From Rhodoblastus sp963703385 (GTDB taxonomy: Bacteria; Pseudomonadota; Alphaproteobacteria; Rhizobiales; Beijerinckiaceae): 64,000 nucleotides of DNA. Location: the NCBI GenBank assembly GCA_963703385.1, contig OY969816.1:3534001-3598000 (forward strand), written 5' to 3'. Position numbers and translations under genes: made by a program. Numbering within the stretch: position 1 is the first letter of the stretch; each line of letters begins with the position of its first letter. The notes beneath the pieces are model-generated. The model searched no databases and was not told the origin of the DNA. It was given only the letters and a program-made list of their open reading frames with translations. This document shows positions 16,920 to 26,139 of this stretch, piece by piece.

Positions 16920-18137
16920 TCAATCGTTCTGCAAAATCATGTTGCGCAGGATGGGATAGACCTGACTTTCCCATTTCCGCCCGCTGAACACGCCATAATG
17001 GCCGACGCCGGGCTGAAGGTGATGGCGCTTGCAGAAGGGTTTCAGATTGGGCGTGAGATCATGCGCCGCCATGGTCTGGCCGACCGCGCAAATATCGTCG
17101 CGCTCGCCCTCGACGGTGAGCAAAGCGGTGCGCCGGATCGCCTTCGGGTCCAGCTTGCGTCCGCGAAAGGTCATCCGCCCCAGTGGCAGCCGGTGCTCCT
17201 GGAACACCCATTGCACGGTTTCGAGATAGAATTCCGCCGTCAGGTCGAGCACCGCGAAATATTCGTCATAAAAGGCTTGGGTCTGGCTGGCCTTTTCCCG
17301 GTCGCCGCCGGCCAGATTGTGGAACATCTCGATATGCGCCCTGACGTGGCGGTCCATGTTCATCGCCATGAAGGCGGAGAGCTGGACGAAGCCGGGATAG
17401 ACGCGCCGCCGCGCGCCCGTGAAGCACAAAGGCACGCGGGCGATCAGATTGCGTTCGAACCAGGAGATCGGCTTTTCCTTGGCGAGTTCGTTGACCTTGG
17501 TCGGGCTGATTCTCGTGTCGATCGGGCCCGCCATCAAGGTCATCGAGGCCGGCGCGGCCGGATTGTCGTCCTCGCCCATGATCGCGGCCGCCGCCAGCGC
17601 CTGGACGCAGGGCTGGCACACGGCGACGACATGAGCGCCGGGGCCGATCTTTTCAAGAAACTGGATGACATGGGCGACATGTTCGTCGAAGCCGAAGTCG
17701 CCCTCGGCGAGGCTGACGTCACGGGCGTTGCGCCAGTCGGTGATATAGACGTCGTGGTCGCGCAGCAGGGTCTGCACGGTCGAGCGCAGCAGGGTCGCGA
17801 AATGGCCCGACAGCGGCGCGATCACCAGGACGCGCGGCTGCGGGACCGCAATATCCTTCTTGAAATGAAGCAAGGCGGCGAACGGGGTGGAGGCCGCCTC
17901 TTCCTCGGTGACCGCGACCATTTCATCGCCGACCGCAACCGCCTTGATCCCATAAGGTGGGCAGACATGGGCGAGGCCGGCGCGGTCGATCATCTCATAG
18001 GCGGCCGAAAGATTGCGGATCAGGATATTTTCGTTGAAGGCGGGGAAAGGGCTGTTGAGAGCCTCCAGAGCGAGACGCGCGAAGGCCTTGACGGGCGCCA
18101 TCAGATCCGAATGGCCTTGATAGGCTTGATAAAGCAT
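16920..18137 (-). CDS. phaZ: Intracellular polyhydroxyalkanoate depolymerase
   Basis: A 405-residue intracellular PHB depolymerase that mobilises storage polyester granules. It starts MLYQAYQGHSDLMAP, the usual N-terminus. VLVIAPLSGHFATLLR is near 103-118 and ITDWRNARDVSL near 132-143. The nucleophile elbow VCQPC has Cys174/Cys177, since this family uses cysteine rather than serine. The histidine lies in GVGHYGVFSG near the end. ATG at 18137 is preferred over an upstream ATG that adds 28 unconserved residues. It forms a pair with the PHA_gran_rgn gene. Confidence 0.92.
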   Translation of the reverse strand: MLYQAYQGHSDLMAPVKAFARLALEALNSPFPAFNENILIRNLSAAYEMIDRAGLAHVCPPYGIKAVAVGDEMVAVTEEEAASTPFAALLHFKKDIAVPQPRVLVIAPLSGHFATLLRSTVQTLLRDHDVYITDWRNARDVSLAEGDFGFDEHVAHVIQFLEKIGPGAHVVAVCQPCVQALAAAAIMGEDDNPAAPASMTLMAGPIDTRISPTKVNELAKEKPISWFERNLIARVPLCFTGARRRVYPGFVQLSAFMAMNMDRHVRAHIEMFHNLAGGDREKASQTQAFYDEYFAVLDLTAEFYLETVQWVFQEHRLPLGRMTFRGRKLDPKAIRRTALLTVEGERDDICAVGQTMAAHDLTPNLKPFCKRHHLQPGVGHYGVFSGRKWESQVYPILRNMILQND

Positions 18138-18386
18138 CCCCGACGCACCGATCCCGTCTGGCCGCCCCTGAGAGGCGCCAAGAGTCAATTCGCTACAGCT
18201 ACGATGGGAACATGCTCGCATAGAATTCGCGAAAGGTCTAAGCGCAAATGCCGCAGAAAAGACATTGCCGAAAAATCGTACTGATTCGACGGATTTCGCC
18301 TAAAAACGTGGCGCCGTGTCCAAAAAATGCGCGTTGCGGTCATGGCTGCACATGAGATAACTTGGAAGGGACCGGGAGCGTTCGAT

Positions 18387-19043
18387 ATGGCTAGGGCGGT
18401 ACTGACCATAAGCAGCAAGAACTACTCGTCCTGGTCATTGCGCGGCTGGCTGTTGTGCAAGCTGGCGGGGCTCGATTTCGAGGAAAAGCGCCTGCCAATC
18501 GACGATCCCGACGCCCGCGCCGAACTTTTGTTGCTTTCGCCCTCCTTCCTGACACCGGCGCTCGACCATAATGGCCTGAATGTCTGGGACACGCTCGCCA
18601 TGGCCGAATATCTCGCCGAGACCTTTCCCAAGGCCCTGATCCTGCCCAAAGACCTCGCGGCGCGCACCCACAACCGCTCGGTCTCGGGCGAAATGCACTC
18701 GGGTTTCGCCAATCTGCGCTCGGCTTTGCCGATGAACATCAAGGCGCATTTTCCCAATTTCCGGGTCTGGTCGGGCGCGAGGCCCGACATCGACCGGGTC
18801 TGCGCGATCTGGCGCGATTGTCTGAGCCGTTATGGCGGACCTTTCCTTTTCGGCAAACGCCCGACGCTCGCCGACGCCATGTTTGCGCCGGTATGTTCGC
18901 GTTTCGCGACCTACGATCTTACGCTCGATTCCGAATGCGCCGCCTACCGCGACCATATCCTCGGCTGGGCGCCGATGGTCGAATGGTCCGAAGCCGCCAA
19001 GAGCGAACCCGACGAAGTGGAAGAACTCGACGTGGAATTTTAA
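18387..19043 (+). CDS. Glutathione S-transferase family protein
   Basis: A 218-residue cytosolic GST-like protein. The thioredoxin-like N-terminal domain (residues 1-80) contains SSWSLRGWLLCKLAGL and the SPSFLTPALDHNG glutathione-contact loop, followed by WDTLAMAEYLAETFP. An all-alpha domain with the FLFGKRPTLADAMFAPV motif follows. This resembles the YfcF/maleylacetoacetate isomerase-like group. The substrate is unknown. ATG at 18387 is preferred because GGGAG lies 7 nt upstream. ATGs at 18327 and 18342 are alternatives. It is divergent from phaZ across about 250 bp in which no other gene is visible. Confidence 0.8.
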   Translation: MARAVLTISSKNYSSWSLRGWLLCKLAGLDFEEKRLPIDDPDARAELLLLSPSFLTPALDHNGLNVWDTLAMAEYLAETFPKALILPKDLAARTHNRSVSGEMHSGFANLRSALPMNIKAHFPNFRVWSGARPDIDRVCAIWRDCLSRYGGPFLFGKRPTLADAMFAPVCSRFATYDLTLDSECAAYRDHILGWAPMVEWSEAAKSEPDEVEELDVEF

Positions 19044-20242
19044 TCCTCGCCCTCGGCCCAGCGGACCAGCAGGTTCTTGTCCGCCGCGTCGAGCGCAGGC
19101 GCCGCGCCCGGCGGCGGCATGGCGCGGGAAAAAACCGCCGCGCGCAAAATTTCTGCGCGATGTTTTTCGACATTGGGGCCCTGCGAGAAATCCAGCCCGC
19201 CCGCCGCATGGGCGAGACCGTCGATCCGCGGACGCGCCGCATGGCAGGGGACGCAGCGGGCGTCGATCACGGCTTGCGCCTGCGCGCCGTTGGGGCGCAG
19301 CGCCAGCGCGATCGCTCCGGCAGCGTCGCTCGCCTGCCGCTGGGCGGGCGGCCGGGCAGGCCATGAAATGGCGAAGGCGAGCAAAATGCTGGCGACCGCC
19401 GCCGCGCTCAGTTTCAGGTCCAGGCCGAGCCCGCGCAGATTTTTCAGCCAGACCCGCCGAATCAGGAAAAAGCCGGCGATGAGCAGGATGGCCGCGCCGC
19501 CGTTATGCGGCCCCGCGAACAGAAGCGGCGCGTGGCCCGACAGCATGAAGAAAATCGTCGGCAGGGCGAGATATTGATTATGGAGGGCGCGGGTTCCCGC
19601 TTGTCTGGCGTCCGCTTCATCGCCAGGCAGGCCGGCGCGCAAGGTTTTGAGCCGCCGCTTCTGCGCTGGCGCGATGATATGGGCGATATTGGCGGTCATG
19701 ATCGTGGCGAGATGGGCGCCGATCAGCGGATAAGCCGCGCGCCCGGCGAAGACATGGGTCAGGATCAGGGCGAGGAAGGCGCAGAAGATGAACAGGCCCC
19801 ACAGCAGCGCGTCGCCGCACAGGCCGCTTTTCTTGCAGAGCAGGTCATAAGCGAGCCAGCTCAGGGCCAGGGGCAGAATCGCGGCGGCGATGGCCGCCCA
19901 AGGCGCCGCGTCCCAAAGGGCCGGGTCGATCAGATAAAGTTTTGGCGCGGCGCAGAAGACCATCAACAGAAGCGCGAAGCCGCTCGCCCAGGTGGCATAG
20001 GTCTCCCATTTGAAATTGAGCGCCTTTTCACTGTCGTCGGCGTCGGTTGCTCGCGTCAGGCGGTAGCCGAGCCCGGCGTTCAGGAACAGGGTCTGGGGCG
20101 TCGGATCCTTGGCCCGGGCTTTCAGCGCCACATCGAGCTTCAGCAGCGCAAAAGCCGAGCCGACCCAGAGAATGGCGGCGACCGCATGGGCCCAGCGCAT
20201 GATCTGGGTTGCGTCGTCCAGCGCGACGGCGAAGAAATCCAT
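19040..20242 (-). CDS. puuD: Urate hydroxylase PuuD (membrane urate oxidase with cytochrome c domain)
   Basis: A 400-residue protein with an N-terminal DUF989-type domain of about eight membrane helices (residues 10-295). A periplasmic cytochrome c domain follows, with the heme motif CVPCH at residues 330-334 and a likely axial Met in AMPPPGA. PuuD oxidises urate to 5-hydroxyisourate and passes electrons to the respiratory chain instead of making hydrogen peroxide. No other purine catabolism gene is adjacent. It is convergent with the GST gene (4-nt overlap). The PAP2 gene lies just upstream on the same strand. Confidence 0.88.
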   Translation of the reverse strand: MDFFAVALDDATQIMRWAHAVAAILWVGSAFALLKLDVALKARAKDPTPQTLFLNAGLGYRLTRATDADDSEKALNFKWETYATWASGFALLLMVFCAAPKLYLIDPALWDAAPWAAIAAAILPLALSWLAYDLLCKKSGLCGDALLWGLFIFCAFLALILTHVFAGRAAYPLIGAHLATIMTANIAHIIAPAQKRRLKTLRAGLPGDEADARQAGTRALHNQYLALPTIFFMLSGHAPLLFAGPHNGGAAILLIAGFFLIRRVWLKNLRGLGLDLKLSAAAVASILLAFAISWPARPPAQRQASDAAGAIALALRPNGAQAQAVIDARCVPCHAARPRIDGLAHAAGGLDFSQGPNVEKHRAEILRAAVFSRAMPPPGAAPALDAADKNLLVRWAEGED

Positions 20243-20248
20243 GGTGGC

Positions 20249-20911
20249 TCAGTCCTTTGCTTGTTGGCCGCGACGATACCATTGATAACAAACAAGGACG
20301 ATGACGAAGGTGAAAAGCGCCCCGAACAGGACATCGGAAAGGTAGTGACCGCCGAACGCCATTCGCTCCACGGCGGTGTCGAGGGTGAAGATCGCCGCCG
20401 CGACGAGGGCGGCCGCGCGCGCCGGGGGCGGCGCCAGCAAGGCGGGGGCGAGGGTCCAGGCGGCGGTCGCGGCCTCGCCCGAAACGAAAGAGCAGTTATG
20501 ACGGCATTGGCCGGAAAAGCTGTCAAAGGGCTGAAAGGCCCAGGGTCCGCCAAAGGCGAGCGTCTGTTCCGGGCGGGGCCGGTGCGATATTTCCTTGAGC
20601 ACGCCATTGACCAGCAGGCCGGGGCCGAGCGCCAGCGTCGCCAGCAGAAAAACCACGGCCCGCCCGCTCGGCCCGCGCGCGATCCAACCCAAAAATTTCG
20701 CCAACGCCGCGATCAGCAGGGCGGCGAGCAGGACATAGGGGGCGTCGTAGAAGAAGCGGCGGAAAGCGGCGCCGACCGCGGTGCGGCCGACGAAATGACC
20801 GGAGCGGTAGAAAAGCGACGCCGCATCGAGATCGACTCGCGGCCACAGCGCGAACAGCGCGAAGAAAAATACCGCGCCGATGAAGAGAAAGATCAGGAGA
20901 TGACGCGACAC
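20249..20911 (-). CDS. PAP2-superfamily membrane phosphatase
   Basis: A roughly 220-residue integral membrane phosphatase. The three PAP2 signatures are visible: KEISHRPRP (C1), a central C2-like SFVSGEAATA, and GGHYLSDVLFG (C3) with the catalytic histidine. It probably dephosphorylates a lipid phosphate such as undecaprenyl pyrophosphate, phosphatidate or lipid A. The GTG at 20911 is taken as start: AAGGA lies 5 nt upstream and upstream in-frame codons overlap the divergent isomerase gene. It is 6 nt before puuD and likely co-transcribed. Confidence 0.75.
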   Translation of the reverse strand: MSRHLLIFLFIGAVFFFALFALWPRVDLDAASLFYRSGHFVGRTAVGAAFRRFFYDAPYVLLAALLIAALAKFLGWIARGPSGRAVVFLLATLALGPGLLVNGVLKEISHRPRPEQTLAFGGPWAFQPFDSFSGQCRHNCSFVSGEAATAAWTLAPALLAPPPARAAALVAAAIFTLDTAVERMAFGGHYLSDVLFGALFTFVIVLVCYQWYRRGQQAKD

Positions 20912-20994
20912 GGCGGTCCTTGCGGCTGGCGAACAATCCTGCTTTAGACGAAAATCGCGCCGCGCCTCAAGCGCCTCGAAGGAAAGGCCCGGAT

Positions 20995-21591
20995 ATGCCG
21001 GAAATGGATTTCTGGTACGAATTCGCCAGCACCTATTCCTATCTGGCGGCGATGCGCGCCGAGCCAATGGCGCGCGCCGCGGGCGTGAGCCTGCGCTGGC
21101 GTCCCTTCCTGCTCGGCCCGATTTTCGCGGCGCAGGGCTGGAACAACTCGCCCTTCAACATTTATCCCGCCAAGGGCCGCTATATGTGGCGCGACATGGA
21201 GCGGCTTTCCGCGCAGCGAGGGCTCGGGTTCGTGCGGCCCGACCCGTTCCCGCAGAACAGCCTGCTGGCCGCGCGGCTCGCTCTCGCGGTCCCGCAGGAA
21301 AAGCGCGCCGATTTCAGCCGGAGCGTCTTTCGCGCCGAATTCGCCGATGGCCGCGATATTTTTGACACGCGGATCCTCGCCGGGCTGCTTTCGGACCTTG
21401 GCCTTCCCGCCGAAGACCTGCTGGCGCAAGCGAAATCGGACGAGGTCAAGGCAAAACTTCGCGCCGAGACCGAGGCTGCGCAGTCGGCCGGTGTTTTCGG
21501 CGCGCCCGCCTTCGTGACGGCGGACGGCGAAACGTTCTGGGGCGACGACCGCTTCGAACAGGCGCTCGCCTGGGCGCGCAAAAAGGGCTGA
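20995..21591 (+). CDS. 2-hydroxychromene-2-carboxylate isomerase-like DsbA-family protein
   Basis: A 198-residue kappa-class GST/DsbA-fold protein. It starts MPEMDFWYEFASTYSYLAAMRAE, with the serine/tyrosine pattern that replaces the CxxC of DsbA. It ends with GVFGAPAFVTADGETFWGDDRF, the cis-proline loop plus FWG motif of 2-hydroxychromene-2-carboxylate isomerase. This enzyme acts in naphthalene-type ring degradation, but lone homologues are widespread and of uncertain substrate. The start at 20995 follows GAAAGG. The MoeB/ThiF gene begins 2 nt after the stop. Confidence 0.78.
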   Translation: MPEMDFWYEFASTYSYLAAMRAEPMARAAGVSLRWRPFLLGPIFAAQGWNNSPFNIYPAKGRYMWRDMERLSAQRGLGFVRPDPFPQNSLLAARLALAVPQEKRADFSRSVFRAEFADGRDIFDTRILAGLLSDLGLPAEDLLAQAKSDEVKAKLRAETEAAQSAGVFGAPAFVTADGETFWGDDRFEQALAWARKKG

Positions 21592-21593
21592 AT

Positions 21594-22391
21594 ATGGGTC
21601 TTCTGCCAGAGCTGACGCAGGAAGAAATCGAGCGCTACGCCCGCCATATCGTGCTGCGCGACATCGGCGGCGCCGGCCAGCGCAGGCTCAAGGCGGCCAG
21701 GGTGGGCGTGGTCGGGGCCGGCGGGCTCGGCGCGCCGCTGCTGCTTTATCTGGCGGCGGCGGGCGTGGGCGAGATTCACCTGATCGACGACGACGTGGTG
21801 TCCGCCTCCAATCTCCAGCGTCAGGTTCTGTTCGGCGAACAAGACATCGGCCGGCCCAAGGTCGAGGCGGCGGCCGAGGTTTTGGCGAAGCTCAACCCGC
21901 ATGTGCGCGTCGTCGGCCTTAAAACGCGCCTCGATGCGGGCAATGCGCGCGATTTGATCGACGAATGCGATGTCATCGCCGACGGCTGTGACAATTTCGA
22001 CACCCGCTATGTCGTCTCGGACGCCTGTTTTTACGCAAAAAAGCCGCTGGTGACGGCGGCGGTCGGCCCATTCGACGGCTCGCTGACCACGCTGAAGCCC
22101 TATCAGACCGGCCCGGACGGTTTTCCAAATCCGACCTATCGCTGCCTGTTCCCCGAAAAGCCCCTGCCCGGCAGCCTGCCGACCTGCGCCGAGGTCGGGG
22201 TGCTGGGGGCGTTGACCGGCATGGTCGGCGCGCTGATGGCGCTCGAAGTCATTCGCGAGATCGTCGGCTTCGGCCAGTCGATGGTGGGACGGCTGGCCCT
22301 GTTCGATGTCATGACCATGCGCTTCGAGACCATTGCCTACGGCTGGGACGAGGACAATCCGCTCAGCGGCCGGGGAGCGGCGAAGTGCTGA
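21594..22391 (+). CDS. moeB: HesA/MoeB/ThiF-family adenylyltransferase
   Basis: A 265-residue E1-like enzyme. It adenylates the C-terminal glycine of a ubiquitin-like sulfur carrier such as MoaD or ThiS. The ATP site GAGGLGAPLLLYLAAAGVG (43-61), the catalytic-Arg segment NLQRQVLFGEQDIGRPK and the DGCDNFDTRY strand are present. The TYRCLFPEKP and PTCAEVGVLG segments follow. The C-terminal zinc CxxC pair of E. coli MoeB is not complete, as is usual in alphaproteobacterial homologues. It is 2 nt after the isomerase gene. A hairpin (stem TATGGCGCC, 22409-22432) follows its stop. Confidence 0.85.
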   Translation: MGLLPELTQEEIERYARHIVLRDIGGAGQRRLKAARVGVVGAGGLGAPLLLYLAAAGVGEIHLIDDDVVSASNLQRQVLFGEQDIGRPKVEAAAEVLAKLNPHVRVVGLKTRLDAGNARDLIDECDVIADGCDNFDTRYVVSDACFYAKKPLVTAAVGPFDGSLTTLKPYQTGPDGFPNPTYRCLFPEKPLPGSLPTCAEVGVLGALTGMVGALMALEVIREIVGFGQSMVGRLALFDVMTMRFETIAYGWDEDNPLSGRGAAKC

Positions 22392-22408
22392 ATAGTTCAA
22401 GACAGACC

Positions 22409-22432
22409 TATGGCGCCCTGACAGGCGCCATA
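22409..22432 (+). terminator. Hairpin after moeB (possible terminator, no T-run)
   Basis: TATGGCGCC (22409-22417) pairs perfectly with GGCGCCATA (22424-22432) around a 6-nt loop. No T-tract follows, so termination is uncertain. The rest of 22392-22630 shows no gene. Confidence 0.35.
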
Positions 22433-22630
22433 TGACGGGGCCGATCTCAACCCGAAGGAGCCCTGGGGACGTGGCTCTGACCGTCTCGCCATTTCGCTTC
22501 AGCGCATTCCGCACCTGAACGATTGACACAACCACTTTCCTCATGAACTCTTTCGCGGTCGAGCCTCATGGAGGATGCGTTCCGTCCGAACTTTTAGCCG
22601 CGTCAGTCGGGACAGAGGTTGGAGGTTTTC

Positions 22631-23365
22631 ATGACAACAGTAACCTGGAACGGCAGTGCTGGCGACGGGCTATGGGGCAGCGGCGGCAATTGGGTTGGCG
22701 GAAGCGCGCCGGTCAACACCGACGATGTGGTTCTGCCCACGTTGTCCTCTTCTTACACGGTGTCGTTGGATACGACAGAACCAGGCAGTGGGAGCTTCAA
22801 TTCGCTGACCATCGACAACGGCGTTACCCTGCAACTGGGCGGAGGGACGCTGTCGGCGACCACCATAAGCCTCGCAGGCCTCGCGTTCCTGGCGGGCTAC
22901 GGAACCGTCAACGGCGCGTTGAGCGCCGCCGGCCTCATCACTGCGACGGGCGGCGCCCTGACCTTCAATGGCGATGTCACAGGCACAACTGTGCTGGACA
23001 TCGGCGCCAGCGCGACTCTCCTACTCAATGGCGCGTCAAATTCGGCGAGCCAGGCGACCTTCGCCGCCACTGGCGGAACCCTTGAGATTGGTGTCGGCGC
23101 TTCCCTCACGCTCACGAACGGATCAAGTCCTTTCGACGCCGCCGCCAATACGCTCAAGCTTGACGCTGGCGCCCAGTTCACCGACTCGGCCGGAATTACG
23201 CTGGACTCCAACGGTTCGATCACTGGGACCGGCACGATCAACGCCGTGATCAATGGCGGCGCCACGAGCGGCGGCGCTCTGATCGCGTCTGGCGGCACGC
23301 TGACGATCAACGGCGCGATCGACGCCTCGGGTTCGGCGTCGACATTGGAAATCGCCAGTGGTTCG
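22631..23365 (+). pseudogene. Hint-domain surface/secreted protein, N-terminal half (frameshifted)
   Basis: The first about 245 codons of a protein built of glycine/serine/threonine-rich beta-strand repeats (TITNG-, GGTL-, GTG-type) like autotransporter passengers. It starts MTTVTWNGSAGDGLWGSGGNW. The ribosome-binding site TTGGAGGTT precedes the ATG at 22631. No signal peptide is seen, which fits non-classical or type I secretion. At 23366-23367 an extra A breaks the frame. Without it the text reads smoothly into the Hint half. In the unshifted frame translation would continue as arginine-rich nonsense to 23581. Confidence 0.6.
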
Positions 23366-23366
23366 A

Positions 23367-24542
23367 ACTCTCGACCTCGCCGGCAACATCGGCGTCAACG
23401 GCACGATTCAGCCGACCCTTCAGTTTCTGGCGGGCGCTGGGATTTTCCAGGATACGGCGGTGGCGCAAGGAAGCGTCAACCTCGGAACGGTCAGCGGCTT
23501 CACTGGGAACGATCAGATTCAACTGCAAGCGTTCGGTTCCGGCGACCACGCGACGGTAAGCGGGGATACGCTCACGATTGACAACGCCGCCAGCACGCTG
23601 AGCCAAACCTACACTTTCTCCAGCACGGCGAACCTCGGTTGGTTCCAGCAGAACGGGTCGGTCGACGACCTGACCGCATGCTTCATGGCTGGCGCCTTGA
23701 TCCGCACCCCGGACGGGGAGGCCGCGGTCGAGACGATGAAGGTTGGCGATCTTGTCGTCACCGCCTCGGGCGCGCTGCGGCCGCTGAAGTGGATCGGAAG
23801 TCGGGCCTATTCCGCGCGCTTCGCCGGCAACAATCGCGATCTCCTGCCGATCCGCTTCAAGGCGGGATCGCTCGCGGAGGGCGTCCCAACGCGCGACCTG
23901 CTGGTCTCGCCTAAACACGCCATGTTCCTCGACGGCGTGCTCATCCCGGCCGAGCATCTCGTCAATGGCGCGACCATCGTCCAGGAGCCGCCGGGCGAGG
24001 ACATCCATTATTTCCACCTCGAACTGGAAACCCATGACGTCCTGATCGCGGAAGGCGCTTTTTCGGAAAGCTTTGTCGATGACGACAGCCGCAGCATGTT
24101 CCAGAACGCGCATGAATTCCGTGAACTTTATCCCGACGAGCGATCGAGAGAGGCGAGCTATTGCAAGCCGCGTGTCGAGCACGGTTTTGCGCTCGATCGC
24201 GTCCGCCGGCGCCTCGCCGCGCGGGCCGGGCTTGGCTTTCCCGCCGCGACGGACTTCGGCGCGCTGCTCGGCGCGGTCGAGCATTGCGACCACGAGGGTG
24301 CCTCGGGTTGGGCGCTCAACACCGCTTATCGGAACGCCCCGGTCTGCCTCGATGCGATCGTCGACGGCGCGTTCATGGGCTATGCCTATGCTGAAGCCGC
24401 AAGGGAAAAAGGCGGCTGGCGCTTCGACCTGCGCTTCCCCGTCGCCCTCGATCCGTCGCGCCGGCACGAGATCGAATTGCGGCGCTCGGCGGATGGCGTG
24501 TTGCTGGGCCGCCGCTTGATCCCCGCCATCGAGGCGGCCTGA
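23367..24542 (+). pseudogene. Hint-domain surface/secreted protein, C-terminal half (Hint_2)
   Basis: Continuation of the preceding beta-repeat protein in the +1 frame. After about 100 residues of beta repeats a Hint (hedgehog/intein) domain starts at the cysteine encoded at 23679-23681 (ACFMAGALIRTPDGE). It contains the VGDLVVTASG strand, the SPKHAMFLDGVLIPAEHLVNG block with the conserved histidine, and an ETHDVLIAEG block. Hint_2 domains are typical of alphaproteobacterial secreted proteins and can cleave the chain before the cysteine. Repairing one base gives a single 636-residue protein ending at 24542. If the shift is real, the half could be expressed only by re-initiation. Confidence 0.65.
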
Positions 24543-24811
24543 GCCCGGCGGCATAGGTTGATCGCAAGCCGGCCGCGCAGCCACGGATCCGGGCGCGTTT
24601 TTTTCGACGCGCGTCAGGCGCTGTCGCTTCGCGACGGGACATTCGGTCTGTGACCGGTCTCCGCCCATCCGCTGCATCGATCGCTGGGAACCGAGCGTTG
24701 GATTTTCGATACGAGGAGCGGACGCGACCATAGATCGTCGTCGGACGCCCGTCTTTCGACGGGCTATGGCTGTGATGCCAGGGGCGCCCGCGAAAAAGTC
24801 GCGGGCAACGA

Positions 24812-25165
24812 TTAAATCGCCGCGACCACGGCGATTTCGACCTTGTATTCGGGGGCGACCAGCTTGGCCTGGACCGTGGCGCGGGCGGGGGTCGCGCCTT
24901 CGACCACCCAGCTGTCCCAGGCCGCGTTCATCTCGGAGAAGGTCGAAATATCCGCGAGATAGATCGTCGCCATCATGATCTTGGTCTTGTCCGTGCCGGC
25001 CTCAGTGAGCAGGGCGTCGATCTGGGCCAAAACTTCCGCCGTCTGTTCGCGCACCGGCCGGCCGGCCGCCTTTTCGGCCACCTGGCCGGCGAGATAGACC
25101 AGATCGCCGCGAATCACGCCCTGGCTCATGCGCCTGCCGGGCTTCAATCTTTTCAGGTCGGACAT
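24812..25165 (-). CDS. RidA-family protein (YjgF/YER057c/UK114)
   Basis: A 117-residue member of the Rid family, trimeric proteins that hydrolyse reactive enamine/imine intermediates of amino-acid metabolism. GRRMSQGVIRGDLVYLAGQV at the start, a central KTKIMMATIYLADISTF and PARATVQAKLVAPEYKVEI (with the substrate-binding arginine) fit the family. It lacks an obvious neighbour in the same pathway. The 269-bp gap 24543-24811 on its downstream side shows no gene. A weak GC stem before a T-run near 24598 may be a terminator. Confidence 0.85.
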   Translation of the reverse strand: MSDLKRLKPGRRMSQGVIRGDLVYLAGQVAEKAAGRPVREQTAEVLAQIDALLTEAGTDKTKIMMATIYLADISTFSEMNAAWDSWVVEGATPARATVQAKLVAPEYKVEIAVVAAI

Positions 25166-25268
25166 GTCTGTTCCTTAAGCAAGGGAGGCTCAGGCGCCTT
25201 CCTTACACGCAAGTTTCAACACCCGCCATCCTTCGCTGTGGCGCTCGCATGGCCGGAAATGCGGTCGG

Positions 25269-25916
25269 TCAGAGGACGCCGACAGGGCAGGCGACGCCGC
25301 TTCCGCCCAGGCCGCAATAGCCTCCCGGAGTCTTGGCAAGATATTGCTGATGATAGGCTTCGGCAAAGTAAAATGCGCCCGCCGGACGTATTTCGGTGGC
25401 GATCGCGCCGAAGCCATGGGCTTCGAGCGCCTGCTGGTACAGAACTTTCGAGCTTTCCGCCGCCTTCTGCTGGGTGTCGTTGGTTGTATAAATCGCGGAA
25501 CGATATTGCGTGCCGATGTCGTTGCCCTGCCGCATGCCCTGGGTCGGGTCGTGCGATTCCCAGAACAAGGCGAGCAGCCGCGCCAATTCGATTTGGGCCG
25601 GATCGTAGACGACCTGCACCGTTTCTGTATGGCCGGTCAGGCCGGAGCAAACCTCCTCATAGGTCGGATTCGGGGTCGAACCGCCGGCATAGCCGACCGC
25701 TGTCACGTAGACGCCTTCGCCCGCCTGCCAGAATTTGCGCTCCGCGCCCCAGAAACAGCCCATTCCGAACAGGATGCGCTGCAGGTCGGGCGGATAAGGC
25801 GGGGTCAGCTTGCGGCCGTTGACGAAATGGGTCGCGGCGGTCGGAATCGGATCGGAACGGCCGGGCAAGGCCTCGGCGGGGGTGGGGATTTCCAGCTTCT
25901 TTCGCGAGAACAGCAT
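25269..25916 (-). CDS. msrA: Peptide-methionine (S)-S-oxide reductase
   Basis: A 215-residue enzyme that reduces methionine-S-sulfoxide in proteins. The catalytic GCFWG motif is in GMGCFWGAERKFW (about residues 50-62). VTAVGYAGG and TGHTETVQVVYDP follow. Further conserved pieces are LLALFWESHDPTQGMRQGNDIGTQYRS and the C-terminal YHQQYLAK. Resolving cysteines lie in the C-terminal tail (GGYCGLGG, ACPV). It is divergent from the LysR gene across about 220 bp. Confidence 0.95.
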   Translation of the reverse strand: MLFSRKKLEIPTPAEALPGRSDPIPTAATHFVNGRKLTPPYPPDLQRILFGMGCFWGAERKFWQAGEGVYVTAVGYAGGSTPNPTYEEVCSGLTGHTETVQVVYDPAQIELARLLALFWESHDPTQGMRQGNDIGTQYRSAIYTTNDTQQKAAESSKVLYQQALEAHGFGAIATEIRPAGAFYFAEAYHQQYLAKTPGGYCGLGGSGVACPVGVL

Positions 25917-26139
25917 GACGCGCCTCCGGGACTGACGATGGATTTGGGGATCGAAACTGGAATTGGCGAGGTTTTTTGCGAATTTTCCCGTATAGATAGG
26001 CGGAAAAACACCTTCGGCTCATGAAACGGGACGATGGTGTCGGCGCCCATCTTAGATGTTTTGGCCGACTGACGCCGGCGGGCGCCCTTGCTTCCGACTG
26101 GTCGGAAAAAGGGCCAACGGAATGAGACATGGGGCTTGA

